A stretch of 64,000 nucleotides of DNA from Tolypothrix sp. FACHB-123 (GCF_014697075.1 NZ_JACJRE010000013.1:1-64000); one strand, 5' to 3'; shown: positions 1 through 8,584, numbered from the stretch's first letter. Notes: generated from the sequence alone by a model not told the origin. Made by a program: numbers and translations.

Positions 1-2
1 CG

Positions 3-65
3 GTACTTGTTTTTGTTGCCGCAGGTCTGGGTTTCCTGTTCGCGCTGGACGTTTTCTTGCCATGA
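3..65 (+). CDS. 3' end of a membrane protein gene (partial)
   Basis: The first bases read in one frame as about 20 hydrophobic residues ending in LDVFLP and then a TGA stop, which looks like the last membrane-spanning helix of a protein encoded to the left of the window. A strong hairpin follows immediately, as expected after the end of a plus-strand gene. The family cannot be identified from so short a piece, and the other two frames are not excluded. Confidence 0.35.
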   Translation, partial: VLVFVAAGLGFLFALDVFLP

Positions 66-72
66 TGTATCT

Positions 73-100
73 CTAAGAACATCATTATTAATGTTCTTAG
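73..100 (+). terminator. Hairpin terminator after the left-edge gene
   Basis: A perfect 10-bp inverted repeat (CTAAGAACAT / ATGTTCTTAG) encloses an 8-base loop and is followed by a T-rich stretch (around 105-120). It lies 8 bases after the stop of the partial plus-strand gene, so it probably ends that transcript. It is A/T-rich, so the strength is uncertain. Confidence 0.55.
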
Positions 101-217
101 ATTACATCTTTTGCTTACTTTTAGCTTAAGTTGACACCAATGGGCATTGCCTTGTCCTCTATAATATATTTATGTGTCGCAAACTTTATTTTAGTTGGGA
201 AAAATATCAGTTTTGAC

Positions 218-240
218 AGTCAACCGTCAACCGTCAACAA
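218..240. repeat. Short heptamer tandem repeat (GTCAACC type)
   Basis: About three copies of a GTCAACC-like heptamer. A related run lies at about 20265-20300. Such short tandemly repeated repetitive sequences are typical of Nostocales intergenic DNA. Confidence 0.6.
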
Positions 241-259
241 TTACCCTAAATACAGATAA

Positions 260-997
260 TTAACGCCCATTAATCATAGTCATCATTGCCGAGGTTGATA
301 CACCAACACAAGCTGCCAATTCTTCTAAAGCTAATTGTTCTCGTGTATTACTATTAAGCATTTCTGTTGCGGCTGCTACATAATCAGCATTGGCAAGATT
401 ATGCAAACTTGATGTAGTTTTGGCTTGAGAATTCAGACTAGCAATACGCTCATTATTTCTAAAACTTTGCATTCGATAAGCTGCGATTTTCACAGCTTGA
501 CGAGCTTGAAGATAAGCGAAGTAATAGCGCATAACAGCTAATCTTTTTTGCTGCTTGGCTTCATGCAAACGAGCTTGAAATATAGGTTTTTGTTGAAAAG
601 CATTAATTAACTTAATCGGGTCGAGACTAATACTTAAATATAAACTACTTTCATTTTCTGCAAATCCATCAGGGGAATTGTAACTTGTAGTAGTCAAAGA
701 TGGAGATAATTCTATGGATAAAACATCCTGAAAAGCACGCCATCCTGTAGCAGATTTTGCATCCAGTACTTCTGAGGAATTGCCCTCGGCAATAGTCACC
801 AATTGTTCGATAATTTTGATATCTTGTTGTGTGATATTAGTTTGGAGTATTTCCAATTCATCAGCTTGATTAAGTTTTTGTTCTGATGCCATTGTCGGCA
901 GAGAATAACCAAGCATGAATATGGCTAGTAAATATATAAAATAGCGTTTAAAAAACCAAGAATATTTTGTGAAAAATAGTTCTAGGACTGGCTTCAT
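260..997 (-). CDS. Secreted helical protein, weakly TolC-like, function unknown
   Basis: The ATG at 997 is preferred because the protein then starts MKPVLELFFTK and runs straight into a hydrophobic signal segment (YFIYLLAIFMLGYSLPTMAS), giving about 245 residues; an upstream start at 1045 would add 16 residues before it. The mature part is predicted largely helical. The segment with YFAYLQARQAVKIAAYRMQS and the end ALEELAACVGVS recall the periplasmic helices of TolC-like outer-membrane efflux proteins, but it is far shorter than a full TolC protein (over 400 residues) and no barrel strands are evident. The gene lies beside a type II thioesterase on the same strand, 124 bases downstream of it. 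I do not assign a function. Confidence 0.6.
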   Translation of the reverse strand: MKPVLELFFTKYSWFFKRYFIYLLAIFMLGYSLPTMASEQKLNQADELEILQTNITQQDIKIIEQLVTIAEGNSSEVLDAKSATGWRAFQDVLSIELSPSLTTTSYNSPDGFAENESSLYLSISLDPIKLINAFQQKPIFQARLHEAKQQKRLAVMRYYFAYLQARQAVKIAAYRMQSFRNNERIASLNSQAKTTSSLHNLANADYVAAATEMLNSNTREQLALEELAACVGVSTSAMMTMINGR

Positions 998-1121
998 GTA
1001 TGGGGAGTTGCGGCAATTGTGTGTGTCTTGGCTCGTGCAAAGCATTGGTTAGCGGATATTTTGATTAAATAGCATCAAAAATACAAATAATCCTATTGAT
1101 TCTATTTTTTAAAAGCCACAT

Positions 1122-1889
1122 TTAAGTTGATAATTCATGGGGTAAATATTTAGTCAATTTGTCTAGTAAAAGTGATTGACTTGAATGGATAAAAAAGTGA
1201 TCGCCGGGAAACATATGTAAATTAAAATTAGCCTTTGTCTGCTCTTTCCATGCTTGCAATTCGTCATAACTAGCTTCCGTATCTTCTAATCCCCCAAAAA
1301 CAGTGATGGGACATTCTAAAGCTGCCTCAGGAGTATAAATATAAGTTTCGAGAACCGCAAAATCAGCCCGTAAAGTTGGCAGAAAAAGCTGCATGAGTTC
1401 TGCATTTTCTAATACTGCTGATGGTGTACCGTTAAGATGGCGCAGTTCTTCTATAAAAGCTGGTTCGGGTAAGTTGTGAATTGGTGGTTCTGTGTCGGGG
1501 AGTTGGGGGGCGCGACGACCAGAGATAAATAAGTTAAGTGGCAGGATACCATACTTTTGACGCAGTAGCCGCCCTAACTCAAAGCTGACCAAGCCACCCA
1601 TACTGTGACCAAAGAAAGCGAATGGCTTGTCTAAATAGGGGTGGATGACGGAGGCGATCGCATCCACAAGGGGATCTATTCTATGAAATGGCGGTAACTG
1701 TATTTGCTTTCCTCTTCCGGGAAGTTCAATAGCACAAACTTCTACAGATGGCGGGAGAAAGTTTGTCCAAGTACGAAAAATTAAAGAACTACCGCCCGCA
1801 TAAGGAAAACAAAATAGGCGTAAAGCCGCTAAAGGATTTGGTTTCAGGAAAATTATCCCAGAATTATCACTTGATATGTTTGTTCTCAT
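1122..1889 (-). CDS. Type II thioesterase (alpha/beta hydrolase, GrsT family)
   Basis: A 255-residue protein of the family that removes misprimed acyl groups from carrier domains of NRPS and PKS assembly lines. The nucleophile elbow GHSMGG is present at about residues 94-99, preceded by the N-terminal FCFPYAGG oxyanion motif typical of type II thioesterases. The acid (GGLEDTE) and the catalytic His (GDHFFIHS) follow in the expected order. Length and motif order fit an intact enzyme. It is not next to a synthetase: the NRPS cluster in this window begins more than 26 kb away, so it may serve that cluster or another one. The start ATG at 1889 has no strong Shine-Dalgarno sequence. Confidence 0.88.
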   Translation of the reverse strand: MRTNISSDNSGIIFLKPNPLAALRLFCFPYAGGSSLIFRTWTNFLPPSVEVCAIELPGRGKQIQLPPFHRIDPLVDAIASVIHPYLDKPFAFFGHSMGGLVSFELGRLLRQKYGILPLNLFISGRRAPQLPDTEPPIHNLPEPAFIEELRHLNGTPSAVLENAELMQLFLPTLRADFAVLETYIYTPEAALECPITVFGGLEDTEASYDELQAWKEQTKANFNLHMFPGDHFFIHSSQSLLLDKLTKYLPHELST

Positions 1890-2357
1890 TACCTTAAATT
1901 ACTGCGACTCTTCCATTTCCCATCTGCTAGCCCCTAAACCAGTTAAAACCCGACTGTTCGCTCAACGGTTTTTGCTTGATGATGAAAGTTATTTGCAATA
2001 AAGACTAAAATAAAATAGAACTCATGTCAAGTTTGCACAAAACTTAATTGCCATAACTTACTATATCCAGGCAATTAATTCTGGGCGACAGAATCATGAA
2101 AATTATTGAATATACCTGCTTTAATCTAAGATTAGTGCTTAATTTCCGAAAAATTTATTGCTTTCATTTGCATCTAGAGCATCATTTATCCATAAACTTA
2201 ATGAAAAATTCCATCAATAAAATTTACTGAGACTAACTTCTACCTAAGAGCCAAAATTTTGACTATTTGAAAAAAGAATGCAACAGATGGTAGAGGCACA
2301 ACAATGTTGTGCCCTCTCAAATATTATATTGATGTGCCACAAACATTATTTGTAGAA
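1890..2357. other. Intergenic region between thioesterase and cpeR
   Basis: 468 bases with no credible gene. It contains one TTGCACA half-site (2032-2038) without a second half at L-box spacing, A/T-rich DNA that may carry the thioesterase promoter, and a hairpin near 2292-2317 downstream of cpeR. Confidence 0.6.
2292..2317 (-). terminator. Palindromic hairpin downstream of cpeR
   Basis: GGCACAACA and TGTTGTGCC are separated by one base and flanked by further pairing bases. It lies about 40 bases after the cpeR stop at the end of the cpeC operon. No clear T-run follows on the minus strand, so it may protect the mRNA 3' end rather than act as a classical terminator. Confidence 0.45.
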
Positions 2358-2720
2358 TCAAACCTGCTCATCAAATCGGGTGCGAAAGCCTCCATATTTT
2401 AGCCAATATTGTTTCAAATTGTGGCATGGTGTATGCAAACTGGCTCTTGCCCGATAGAGAATCACTTGACGGTGATCGCCCATCCAAATTTTGTCAATTG
2501 GGTCAACAGAAATCACAGTTCCTCCCAAGGCTCCCACACATTTAGAAAAACGCTCAATAGCACTATAATCTACAGTTTCAAAAACAAAGAAATTGCCCGA
2601 ACAAATTAAATGTCTACTGCGAATCCAGCACTGCATTTTTTTCTGTGCTTCTGGAGGTAGCATATTTGCTTTAATGGCCAGATTAGGCAGGGAAATATCA
2701 TAGGATGTTTGGAACTTCAT
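2358..2720 (-). CDS. cpeR: CpeR, activator of phycoerythrin genes
   Basis: This 120-residue protein is recognised as CpeR, needed in Fremyella diplosiphon for transcription of cpeBA and encoded last in its cpeCDESTR operon. The same position here, directly after cpeT, supports the call. The start at 2720 (MKFQTSYDISL) is chosen because it is preceded by AGGAGAG at good spacing; it lies 23 bases inside the end of cpeT, so translation is probably coupled. Visible features are the segments KMQCWIRSRHLICSGNFFVFE and the C-terminal QYWLKYGGFRTRFDEQV. There is no obvious helix-turn-helix, consistent with its unresolved mode of action. Expected targets in this window are cpeBA, pebAB and perhaps the lyase genes. 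Confidence 0.85.
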   Translation of the reverse strand: MKFQTSYDISLPNLAIKANMLPPEAQKKMQCWIRSRHLICSGNFFVFETVDYSAIERFSKCVGALGGTVISVDPIDKIWMGDHRQVILYRARASLHTPCHNLKQYWLKYGGFRTRFDEQV

Positions 2721-3321
2721 GGGCGAAACTCTCCTGCTTTTCAAACCGTAAAGGCCCAAAGGTAGATCCCCAAACTTGTTCGTTTGTATTCACATCTAGC
2801 CCTCTATCTAGGCTTACCCAAGTGGTTTGTGTGATTTCAACATAACTGTCGAGATAAGTCTGACAGCCATTTTTTTCAATTAAGCACAAGTTTCCTGGCT
2901 CAACAGCACCAACAAATCTATCTCCCTCTCGTTTGAAAATCATCGAGCAGTGATATCGGCGTTCAATACAATCGGGGGTGATGGTTCTGAGGATGCTTAA
3001 TTCACGGGCTGCACCAGCATAGATTAGGGCATTTTTTAAACTGTAGTTTTCGATATAAATATCATCACCTCTATCGATTAAGCGATGCACGCCCTGTCGA
3101 TAAGGTCGCCACAAATCATAGTCATAAACCTGTTCTGAATACATTCCAATTCCTGAAAAGAATTTCCACGGTAATGGCCGGAATAATACGTGAATATGGG
3201 CGTAATCTTTAGGATTTTCAAATGCTTGTTTATAATTACTGAAATCTCCTGCCATCCAACGAGCTAGGGTAATTAAATCATTGGATGTACTGTCGCGGAT
3301 CTGTGGTGGAGAAGAATTCAT
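2698..3321 (-). CDS. cpeT: CpeT, phycoerythrobilin lyase (CpcT/CpeT family)
   Basis: A 207-residue member of the T-type bilin lyases, which attach phycoerythrobilin to the Cys165-type site of beta-phycoerythrin. The family's beta-barrel core is recognisable: LARWMAGDFSNYKQAFENP near the N-terminus, VLFRPLPW, YSEQVYDYDLWRPYRQGVHRL, and CSMIFKREGDRFVG. The ATG at 3321 (MNSSPPQ) is preferred over a TTG 24 bases upstream. The gene overlaps cpeR at its 3' end and follows cpeS after a 162-base gap on the same strand. CpeB in this window has Cys165, its expected substrate. Confidence 0.88.
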   Translation of the reverse strand: MNSSPPQIRDSTSNDLITLARWMAGDFSNYKQAFENPKDYAHIHVLFRPLPWKFFSGIGMYSEQVYDYDLWRPYRQGVHRLIDRGDDIYIENYSLKNALIYAGAARELSILRTITPDCIERRYHCSMIFKREGDRFVGAVEPGNLCLIEKNGCQTYLDSYVEITQTTWVSLDRGLDVNTNEQVWGSTFGPLRFEKQESFAHEVPNIL

Positions 3322-3483
3322 AAGTAAATAAAGATAAATAAACAATACAAAACTGCCAATTCAAAATTATGACCTTAACCTATGACATGACGAATTAACG
3401 CGATTAGTTAATGTTTAGACTGCACGCTCTGACGTTGTATATATATGACTAGAAATGACTAGTAATGTATTTTCAAAACTAGT

Positions 3484-4014
3484 TTAATTGTGAATATCCT
3501 GGCGGATTTCTGAAGAAAATGAGGCAGTGACAACTCCTGAACCAGCACTAGTTTTAATTAAGGAAACCCGACAACGAACATTAGGGTTAACAAACCAGAT
3601 TTTTTCTTCAGCGGCGGCGCGATCGTAGGCGGTAATCAGCACGAATGTGCCGTCTTCCGTCAAGTAATAATCGCCAGCCGCGGCGATGGTTTCTGCATAA
3701 CCTTGGTCGCGCAAAAGTTTACCGCGATGGGAATCGATGGGATCGGGGACGGGAACTAGGACACAACTACCTTTGATTTCACTGTCATCCCAGTCTGATT
3801 GACCCTCCCAAGTCATCCGAAATGGGGAAACTATTGTCTGCGGATCGATGTTATGTGTTTTACACAGGTCAATCACTGCTGGATCGTCATCGGAAAGAGA
3901 AATAATATCTATCTCAGACTGTACGGCTTCAAAGTGACTGAAGGCTAAGTGATGGGCGCTACGTTGCGATCGCCAACGCCCAATAGAATTTGCGACAAAC
4001 TCCCTAATATCCAT
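3484..4014 (-). CDS. cpeS: CpeS, phycobiliprotein lyase (CpcS/CpeS family)
   Basis: A 176-residue S-type bilin lyase. CpeS of F. diplosiphon loads phycoerythrobilin on the Cys80/82-type site of beta-phycoerythrin. Family hallmarks are MDIREFVANSIGRWRSQRSAHHLAF at the start, the central PFRMTWEG and GSCVLVPVPDP segments, KLLRDQGYAET and EEKIWFVNPNVRCRVS near the end. The ATG at 4014 is used; a TTG just before it is less likely. It is the third gene of the cpeC operon, separated from cpeD by about 120 bases that contain a strong hairpin. A paralogue sits at 15075-15662. Confidence 0.85.
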   Translation of the reverse strand: MDIREFVANSIGRWRSQRSAHHLAFSHFEAVQSEIDIISLSDDDPAVIDLCKTHNIDPQTIVSPFRMTWEGQSDWDDSEIKGSCVLVPVPDPIDSHRGKLLRDQGYAETIAAAGDYYLTEDGTFVLITAYDRAAAEEKIWFVNPNVRCRVSLIKTSAGSGVVTASFSSEIRQDIHN

Positions 4015-4101
4015 CAATTCTTTATTTTCCGTTTTTAGCTATTTGCTGCGGATTTTCGGTAATTTTTAGAAAAATTGCTGATTAAAAAAGTCAATTATCT
4101 T

Positions 4102-4123
4102 GGTTGGGGCATTTGCCCCAACC
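4102..4123 (-). terminator. Hairpin between linker and lyase genes (possible attenuator)
   Basis: GGTTGGGGCA and TGCCCCAACC form a perfect 10-bp stem with a two-base gap, right after the cpeD stop. On the minus strand a run of Ts follows about 13 bases later. It could let abundant linker mRNA end here while a fraction reads into cpeSTR, or it could stabilise the linker mRNA. Confidence 0.55.
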
Positions 4124-4132
4124 TGTTAAACA

Positions 4133-4882
4133 TTACACAATTTCAGTAATGCTCACGATTTTGCCAGAAGTGCGATTAATCCGCTGAATTTGCGGGGTCA
4201 TTTTACTAGCTGGGACAATGTACTCAGTAGTACTGGTGCGGCGAGGACTGTCGAATTTGGAACCTGTCACCACGATTTTGAACCGTTTTTCGGTGCCAGA
4301 ACCAATCACAGTTGGCGAAGAGGCTTTAATAGCATTGGCGCTGTTGGTTGCAACTGCATAAACCAATTGGGCAGTTTTCACCGAGCTGTCAACTTGGGCC
4401 GGGCCACGATCGAGGGCAAATATCCGGTTGTAGCCTACTTGCTTGAAGTTGGCTTGGCTGTTTTTACCGCGATAGTAGGGCACTATGTTTTCGCCAAAGG
4501 CTGCTTGATATTCACTACTATCGATGTAGGAATCAATTTCCGCATCGTAGCCCTCGGCCACAGTACGAACGATATGTTCGGAAACTTCCCGTTGATCCTG
4601 GGGTGCTCGACCAAGCAAGTGCAGAAAGTTCAGTTCTACAAAACGATAGGGAGCGCAAGAGGAGAAGTAGCGGTTACGGTAAAAATCAGATTTGGCAACG
4701 ATGCGCACAAATTCCCGCACTGTGATGGAGCGATCGCATAATTGTGACTCTGCTGTCACCAACCGCTCGCTCTCCATTACATGAGGATTGCCTAAAACTT
4801 GTTTATATACTGCACGGATGATATTTTGAACTTCTTCTAAGCCACTAGCAGGCCACAGTTCAAGAATTGTCTGGGATGTCAT
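4133..4882 (-). CDS. cpeD: Phycoerythrin-associated rod linker, CpeD type
   Basis: A 249-residue rod linker that holds phycoerythrin hexamers together in the phycobilisome rod. The N-terminal phycobilisome linker domain (about 15-150) has IIRAVYKQVLGNPHVMESER, VREFVRIVAKSDFYRNRYF and ELNFLHLLGRAP. A CpcD-like C-terminal domain (about 195-249) ends in QRINRTSGKIVSITEIV. A strong GAGGAGGT precedes the ATG. It follows cpeC by 40 bases. The sequence reads most like the CpeD linker of F. diplosiphon; CpeE is the alternative, and only two of the three linkers known from that operon are present here. Confidence 0.8.
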   Translation of the reverse strand: MTSQTILELWPASGLEEVQNIIRAVYKQVLGNPHVMESERLVTAESQLCDRSITVREFVRIVAKSDFYRNRYFSSCAPYRFVELNFLHLLGRAPQDQREVSEHIVRTVAEGYDAEIDSYIDSSEYQAAFGENIVPYYRGKNSQANFKQVGYNRIFALDRGPAQVDSSVKTAQLVYAVATNSANAIKASSPTVIGSGTEKRFKIVVTGSKFDSPRRTSTTEYIVPASKMTPQIQRINRTSGKIVSITEIV

Positions 4883-4922
4883 TGAAATCTACCTCCTCAA
4901 TTTTGGTAAGTTTTCAGCTGAT

Positions 4923-5783
4923 TTAGACAGCAGTGATACTGGCAATCACACCGCCCTGCTGGTGAATCCGCTGATACTCTTGAGAGAGCTTGTCGTAAGG
5001 CACCAGAAAGACTTGGTTGGAACGGCGAAACTTGGAAATACTATTGAAGGTTTTGGCACGATAGCCTGTGACTTCAATGCGGTAAACTTTACCACCTGCA
5101 CTGGCATCGACTCCAAGACGAGTACGGGCACCAATGGGGGGTGTAGAGAATACTGCCCCAGCACTAGCAGGTGAAACTACTGCTGTCGGTGTGTTTTGAA
5201 TTACTAAAGCATTGAGCTTAGGAGCTTTGCCCGATAAGTCACCCTTCAAGCTGCTGCTAGAAGCACCCCGCACCAACTGGAAGGTGTGGGTAAATTGCAC
5301 CATGCTGGTACAAGCTTCTGTTTTGTAGCCTCGGATATAGGGAACAAAGTTTTCGCCAAAGGTAGATTGATACTCATCACTGTCGAGATAAGAATCGATC
5401 TCAGCTTCAAATCCTTGAGTATCAAGGATGGTGCTGTGGGAGCGCATTTCTTCCAAATCCAGGGGTGGACGACCTAACAAATGGCGAAAGTTGAGTTCAA
5501 TCGCCCGGTAACGCGCACAACTGGTGAAAAAGCGAGAACGATAAAGTTCAGATTTAGCTACTGCTCTGACAAACTCGCGGACGCTCAATTCACCCCGCTT
5601 AAACTGAGATTCAGGGACAGAGAGCCGCTCACTTTCCATCACATAGGCGTTACCCAATACTTGCCGATAGACTGCCTTAATGACTATTTCTGCTTCTTCT
5701 GGTGAGCGACCTGGTACCCACTCTACGGGAGGGGTTTCATCAAACAGGCTGACTCCCAGGCGTGAAGCTGGTCCAAATGGCAT
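4923..5783 (-). CDS. cpeC: CpeC, phycoerythrin-associated rod linker
   Basis: A 286-residue rod linker and first gene of the cpeC-cpeD-cpeS-cpeT-cpeR operon. The N-terminus MPFGPASRLGVSLFDETPPVEW and the linker domain (about 30-160: VYRQVLGNAYVMESERLS, LSVREFVRAVAKSELYRSRFF, ELNFRHLLGRPPL) are typical of CpeC. A variable middle follows, then a CpcD-type domain (about 230-286: YRIEVTGYRAK, QRIHQQGGVIASITAV). An AGGAGA Shine-Dalgarno lies about 9 bases before the ATG. The upstream region carries an L box at 6041-6058, implying light-colour control through an RcaC-type regulator. Confidence 0.88.
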   Translation of the reverse strand: MPFGPASRLGVSLFDETPPVEWVPGRSPEEAEIVIKAVYRQVLGNAYVMESERLSVPESQFKRGELSVREFVRAVAKSELYRSRFFTSCARYRAIELNFRHLLGRPPLDLEEMRSHSTILDTQGFEAEIDSYLDSDEYQSTFGENFVPYIRGYKTEACTSMVQFTHTFQLVRGASSSSLKGDLSGKAPKLNALVIQNTPTAVVSPASAGAVFSTPPIGARTRLGVDASAGGKVYRIEVTGYRAKTFNSISKFRRSNQVFLVPYDKLSQEYQRIHQQGGVIASITAV

Positions 5784-6141
5784 TAATTGTTTCTCCTGTT
5801 AACGAAAGTTTAAGAAAATTGTTTCAATTTGTAAATAAATTTCAGATTGCTCGCCTAGGCAATCAAATCACTGGATTGATTTATTGCAACCCAAATTGAC
5901 AGCTTCCACAAGCATGGAAGTTGCTATTTCCTAGGCGATAGAGGTGTTTAGGCGTTTTATACGCTTTGTTATGATCATTTTCTTATGACCGTGCAACGAT
6001 GAGCATCAAGATTTGTAAATCTTGATAAAATGAGAGACTTTTGCACTCGGTTTGCACAAACGATTATTTAAGGGGCATTGGGCATTGGGCATTGGAGATT
6101 TTTCTTCTTTGTCTTTCTTGTCCCCTACCCCTCTACCTGTA
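5784..6141. other. cpeC upstream region
   Basis: 358 bases with no gene. It holds the cpeC promoter region, one L box, a self-complementary AAGATTTGTAAATCTT stretch (6008-6023), and a GGGCATT heptamer run (6072-6094) next to the end of the ankyrin gene. Confidence 0.6.
6041..6058. promoter_or_regulatory. L box upstream of cpeC (putative RcaC-binding site)
   Basis: TTGCACT, four bases, TTGCACA: a near-perfect match to the TTGCACA-N4-TTGCACA direct repeat bound by the response regulator RcaC in F. diplosiphon, where such sites control cpc2, cpeC and pcyA during chromatic acclimation. It lies about 260 bases before the cpeC start, and the repeat is written on the plus strand, opposite to cpeC transcription. 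Confidence 0.75.
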
Positions 6142-6846
6142 CTACTCTGTCGCCCCTGCTTGGATTAACAAATCTACGGCTTGACGGGAACGAAAGGAAT
6201 TGCGGGCTTCACTTAAGGCTGTGGCACCCCAGCGATTTTTGGGGCGGAAGTCTGCGCCATTTTCTAATAAAATCTCCATAGTTTCCAGATCGCCTCTGGC
6301 TGCTGCCATCATTAAGGGAGTCCAACCACCGATGTTGGCGGTATTCACTTCGGCTCCCAGTTCAATCAATGCTTTGACGGTGTAGCTGTGCCCATTATCT
6401 GTTGCTAAGTATAATGCTGTATCACCGATTTTATTGGTGGCATTTACCTCAGCACCTATCTTTACGAGCCGTTGCACAATATCTGTTTGACCGCGCCGCG
6501 CCATTGTCATCAGCACAGTTTCCCCATAGGAATTGCGATCGCTAATACTCGCACCACGATCCAGCAACAGCGATACAATATTGCGGCGATCGCTTTCTGC
6601 GGCAAACATTAAAGCTGTATAACCTGCTGGATTTTTCACATTTACATCGATATTATGAGCCAGCAGCAATTCCACAATATCGAAATAACCTTCTGTAGCT
6701 GCCCACATTAATGCTGTATTACTGGCTCCCAAGGCTGTAACGCCTCCGGTAGTATTGGCATCTGCTCCCTGGGCTAATAAGCTTTCTACAGTAGCAATGT
6801 CACCTTTAACGATCGCGCGGATTAAATCTTCGTTGAGAGAAGGCAT
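6142..6846 (-). CDS. Ankyrin-repeat protein
   Basis: A 234-residue protein built almost entirely of ankyrin repeats. About seven 33-residue units are visible, each with variants of TALMxAAxxGxxxxVxxLLxxGAD/EVN, for example NTALMWAATEGYFDIVELLLAH and TPLMMAAARGDLETMEILLENGAD. No signal peptide or membrane helix is visible. Ankyrin repeats mediate protein-protein binding; a partner cannot be named. It is followed closely upstream by an unknown gene (21-base gap) with which it probably forms an operon. Its location between cpeC and the light sensor suggests, but does not show, a link to phycobilisome biology. Confidence 0.9.
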   Translation of the reverse strand: MPSLNEDLIRAIVKGDIATVESLLAQGADANTTGGVTALGASNTALMWAATEGYFDIVELLLAHNIDVNVKNPAGYTALMFAAESDRRNIVSLLLDRGASISDRNSYGETVLMTMARRGQTDIVQRLVKIGAEVNATNKIGDTALYLATDNGHSYTVKALIELGAEVNTANIGGWTPLMMAAARGDLETMEILLENGADFRPKNRWGATALSEARNSFRSRQAVDLLIQAGATE

Positions 6847-6867
6847 TGTTAATTTGTAATTATTTGC

Positions 6868-7344
6868 TCAAGCTTGCTTGAGTGCAACTTTGAATACACT
6901 ATCAGCAGGTTTCTGGGCAATGGTAGCATCCCATGCGATCGCCTGCAAAAATGCCTCCCCAGAGTTAGTCTCTACCACATCCACACCCCAGTTTCCTGGT
7001 TGTAGGGCATCAGGAGAATCGCTAGTAGGAGGAGTTGTTTTGATACCACCTAAAACTAAAATTTCTGGGATAGTTTCTGCACTTAATTGCTGTGATTGTC
7101 GTTTCTCGGCTAGGGCTTGAGCGCAGAGTTTGCCAACTTGCTGCGGCGAAAATTCATTGGTGGGGAATAAAATTTCTACAGTCCAATGAGGATGATTCAC
7201 CAGCCTACATTTTAGGTTTTCATAGGCACTCAGACCCGATTTAAAAACTTCCGCAAATTCTTCTCGACTGAGGGCGGGTATGGTTTCAGAAGAAACATTA
7301 AAGTTATGAGAGAGCAGCATTCGCCCTGGAAATTGATTAAACAT
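6868..7344 (-). CDS. Conserved-looking hypothetical protein
   Basis: A 158-residue soluble protein that I do not recognise. The start at 7344 gives MFNQFPGRMLL; an internal ATG (MLLSHNFNVSS) eight residues later is possible. It contains mixed alpha/beta sequence such as HWTVEILFPTNEFSPQQVGKLCAQALAEK and GNWGVDVVETNSGEAFLQAIAWD, with no membrane helix, cysteine motif or repeat. Only 21 bases separate it from the ankyrin gene on the same strand, so the two are likely co-transcribed and may act together. Confidence 0.65.
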   Translation of the reverse strand: MFNQFPGRMLLSHNFNVSSETIPALSREEFAEVFKSGLSAYENLKCRLVNHPHWTVEILFPTNEFSPQQVGKLCAQALAEKRQSQQLSAETIPEILVLGGIKTTPPTSDSPDALQPGNWGVDVVETNSGEAFLQAIAWDATIAQKPADSVFKVALKQA

Positions 7345-7742
7345 TTGGGTTTAGCATAATTACAGCTAGGGTTTTAGCGACTTGATGCCTAGCAGATAGC
7401 TTCATCAGATGGGTATGACATCTTGCTATTGGCAGTTGGAAAAATGCTTCAAGCCATTCCTATTCTCTAACCATAGTAGGGTTAATTACCTAAATCCGAT
7501 TCATTAAGTTTAGTAAAGTTAAGGTAATTGGTTGAAATTGCCTAAGTGCAATACTTGATAAACTTGGAATAATATTGATGCCTTGAGTTTATCAACATCA
7601 CAGCTTGACTAACCCAATTTGGTACGAAAAAATCAAAAAATTAACTGCGATCGCCAACATGTTAGTAATCAGGTGAAAATTGTAGTTAAAGATTTTATTT
7701 TGTTACTTCAAGCTAAATAATATCTCAATACTTATAACTGCA
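7345..7742. other. Intergenic region, nothing recognised
   Basis: 398 bases of A/T-rich DNA with one GCGATCGC octamer (7647-7654). I see no gene, RNA or convincing regulatory site. It probably carries the promoter of the minus-strand pair below it. Confidence 0.5.
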
Positions 7743-8297
7743 CTATTCAGAGGATTTACATTGAACTATAGCAATAATTGCATCAATCACTTTCAATTCA
7801 GAAATATTCCCAATAAAGACCATTTTTCCAGACTTTAAGGGCAAAATCACAGCAGAGTGGTTTTTGGAAATATTCTTGCTAACGACTTGATTAAATGGAA
7901 TAACTTCTTGATAAGGGACAATTCCAAACCAACTACGTCCGCTAATTGTAATCTTGGCTTGTTCACGGATGAAGGTTACCAGGTTGGGCTTTTTTACAGA
8001 TAATGCAAAAGTACTTAGCAAAATGAAAAACAAACCAGCAAGCTTCAGAGATAAAATAGCTGGATTACCTTTGAGTGTAGTTAATAAGAAGCCTGATAAA
8101 TTGATGGATGCTTGAAAAGAATCAAGGTTAGCAGGGGGTTTTGCAACCAAAAAAATGCCAAAAAGTATTAAAAAACAAAATAAAATATTATGCACAGTAG
8201 TTAATATTAAAGAGTAAGAATTAATAAGAATAATTTTTGTATCTGTACACTCAATAACATCAGTTTTTTCTTGCATTGCTATATCATCTAGTAACAT
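7743..8297 (-). CDS. Small two-helix membrane protein, function unknown
   Basis: A 184-residue protein with an N-terminal soluble stretch, two hydrophobic helices (about residues 30-55, LILTTVHNILFCFLILFGIFLVA, and 85-105, LKLAGLFFILLSTFALSV), and a C-terminal cytoplasmic part with alternating strands (TISGRSWFGIVPYQEVIPFNQVVSK, HSAVILPLKSGKMVFIGNIS). This layout resembles small membrane proteins with a PH-like tail, but no family is certain. It stands alone, convergent with nothing and divergent from the sensor kinase gene at 8585. Confidence 0.6.
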   Translation of the reverse strand: MLLDDIAMQEKTDVIECTDTKIILINSYSLILTTVHNILFCFLILFGIFLVAKPPANLDSFQASINLSGFLLTTLKGNPAILSLKLAGLFFILLSTFALSVKKPNLVTFIREQAKITISGRSWFGIVPYQEVIPFNQVVSKNISKNHSAVILPLKSGKMVFIGNISELKVIDAIIAIVQCKSSE

Positions 8298-8584
8298 AAT
8301 TATCTCTAAAAGTTATATTTTATACACTATTAATTTGTCATGGATTCAGCTAATCAATGTATATAATCTTTTATTTTTATAGTGCATAAGTCCTAATTTA
8401 TACCCACCAACTTAACCGATGTGTAAAGCTATTCTTAGTCTGCTTGATGAGAACTTATAGATGCTACTAGGTTGTCTGTAGAAACTTAGATGAAATGTTA
8501 AATTTTATAACATTAACTTAATCAAATTTGAACTTGAGATAAGTTCAGTAAAAAATGGAAATGTCCCTTTGCATACAGATGTAG
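8298..8584. other. Divergent promoter region before the sensor kinase
   Basis: 287 bases between two diverging genes; A/T-rich, no gene. It must hold the promoters of both. No L box is seen. Confidence 0.5.

Noticed and set aside
1122-1889. Thioesterase as part of the NRPS operon
   Set aside because: It is more than 26 kb away across the whole phycoerythrin island, and the NRPS uses a reductase for release. A trans-acting editing role remains possible but is not shown.
2032-2038. TTGCACA upstream of the thioesterase as an L box
   Set aside because: Only one half-site; no second copy at four-base spacing.
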